This document shows, piece by piece, positions 63,880 to 64,000 of a stretch of 64,000 nt of DNA. The notes beneath the pieces were generated by a model. That model was not told the DNA's origin. It did no database searches and was given only the letters and a program-made list of their open reading frames with translations. Within the stretch, counting starts at the first letter, position 1; every line of letters begins with the position of its first letter. The position numbers and the translations under genes are program-made. Source of the stretch: JANJTB01 sp032027125 (GTDB lineage Bacteria; Bacteroidota; Ignavibacteria; Kapaibacteriales; UBA2268); NCBI GenBank assembly GCA_032027125.1, contig JAVSMQ010000001.1, positions 87,113 to 151,112 of the forward strand, given 5' to 3'.

Positions 63880-64000
63880 TTAAAAGCAAACGGTTTTCTT
63901 TTCCTGTCTCACCGTCTCAGCCGAATTTCTGTCATCCGGCAAGTTTCTCAAATTTTCTTTCAGCATACTCTCCTCTATATGTGAATACTCTTCACAAAAG
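63880..64000 (-). CDS. Possible C-terminal end of a gene cut by the window edge
   Basis: A minus-strand frame is open from the right edge to a TAA at 63880 (about 39 codons, ending RQEKKTVCF). It is charged and shows no known motif. The terminator 190 bp downstream supports a leftward transcript, but the frame is short and a competing frame ends KFEKLAG at 63932. Low confidence. Confidence 0.25.
   Translation of the reverse strand, partial: FCEEYSHIEESMLKENLRNLPDDRNSAETVRQEKKTVCF

Larger units (their letters stand above)
63644..64000. other. Right-edge stretch: terminator and start of a minus-strand gene region
   Basis: Contains a minus-oriented terminator at 63655-63687, about 190 bp without open frames, and an open minus-strand frame from 64000 to 63880. 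No tmRNA, RNase P or tRNA structure was recognised. Confidence 0.5.

Noticed and set aside
63690..64000. Possible structural RNA (tmRNA or RNase P) at the right edge
   Set aside because: No acceptor-like pairing, tag sequence or conserved RNase P core could be found on either strand.

Overview
The window is AT-rich bacterial chromosome from a didermic member of the Bacteroidota/Chlorobiota/Ignavibacteriota (FCB) group. A Kapabacteria- or Ignavibacteria-like lineage is my best guess from style; there is no rRNA to test it. The signs are six secreted proteins ending in type IX secretion (T9SS) sorting domains, promoters of the Bacteroidota form TTTG-N19/20-TAnnTTTG, the order uppS-bamA-skp, lipopolysaccharide Kdo genes, and many dispersed palindromic repeats.

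Layout. 1-4.8 kb (minus): a cut-off secreted protein, a DEDDy exonuclease, and a giant secreted TraB/GumN-derived protein with a degenerate active site. 5.1-10.5 kb: glutamine-dependent NAD synthetase, a small helical protein, and a large sialidase-fold T9SS protein. 10.5-12.7 kb: a repeat island in which a short T9SS gene is bracketed by an inverted composite repeat, and in which a 40-bp repeat now encodes the end of an MFS transporter. 12.6-17.9 kb (minus): MFS transporter, Ig-domain T9SS protein, PTS IIA-like protein and a sugar-nucleotidyltransferase/phosphohexomutase fusion. 18-25.5 kb (plus): epimerase and penicillin-acylase homologue, then uppS, bamA and skp for envelope assembly. 25.9 kb: tRNA-Pro(GGG). 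26-30.4 kb: waaA-kdnA-kdsB-kdnB, which predicts 8-amino-8-deoxy-Kdo in the lipid A core. 30.5-34.6 kb: an orphan MNT nucleotidyltransferase, an Omp85-like barrel and a complete IS4-family element whose transposase is frameshifted near its end. 34.7-42.6 kb: redoxin, metallophosphoesterase, dicarboxylate symporter, tRNA-Val(GAC), methyltransferase, barrel protein, dCMP-deaminase-like enzyme, lipoprotein and TPR protein.

43-47.1 kb holds the most interesting unit. An ECF sigma factor is followed by a protein joining an anti-sigma-like cytoplasmic part, one inner-membrane helix, a long low-complexity linker and an outer-membrane-barrel-like C-terminus, then a lipoprotein and a T9SS cargo. This looks like a one-polypeptide, outer-membrane-to-cytoplasm signalling system. 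47.4-50.5 kb: Lon-like protease overlapping rpe. 50.6-51.8 kb: a PIN toxin-antitoxin pair and a protein that is little more than a signal peptide plus a T9SS sorting domain. 52-55.1 kb (minus): LCP-family protein, SixA-like phosphatase and HydF, the [FeFe]-hydrogenase maturase, which suggests anaerobic hydrogen metabolism encoded elsewhere. 55.5-63.6 kb: bifunctional FTCD, a GlcD-type FAD oxidase, TrkA-TrkH potassium uptake and a T9SS von Willebrand-A protein. A minus-oriented terminator at 63.65 kb implies a minus-strand gene entering from the right edge.

No CRISPR array, prophage or classic defence island is visible. Function calls rest on motif recognition by eye; no database search was run.
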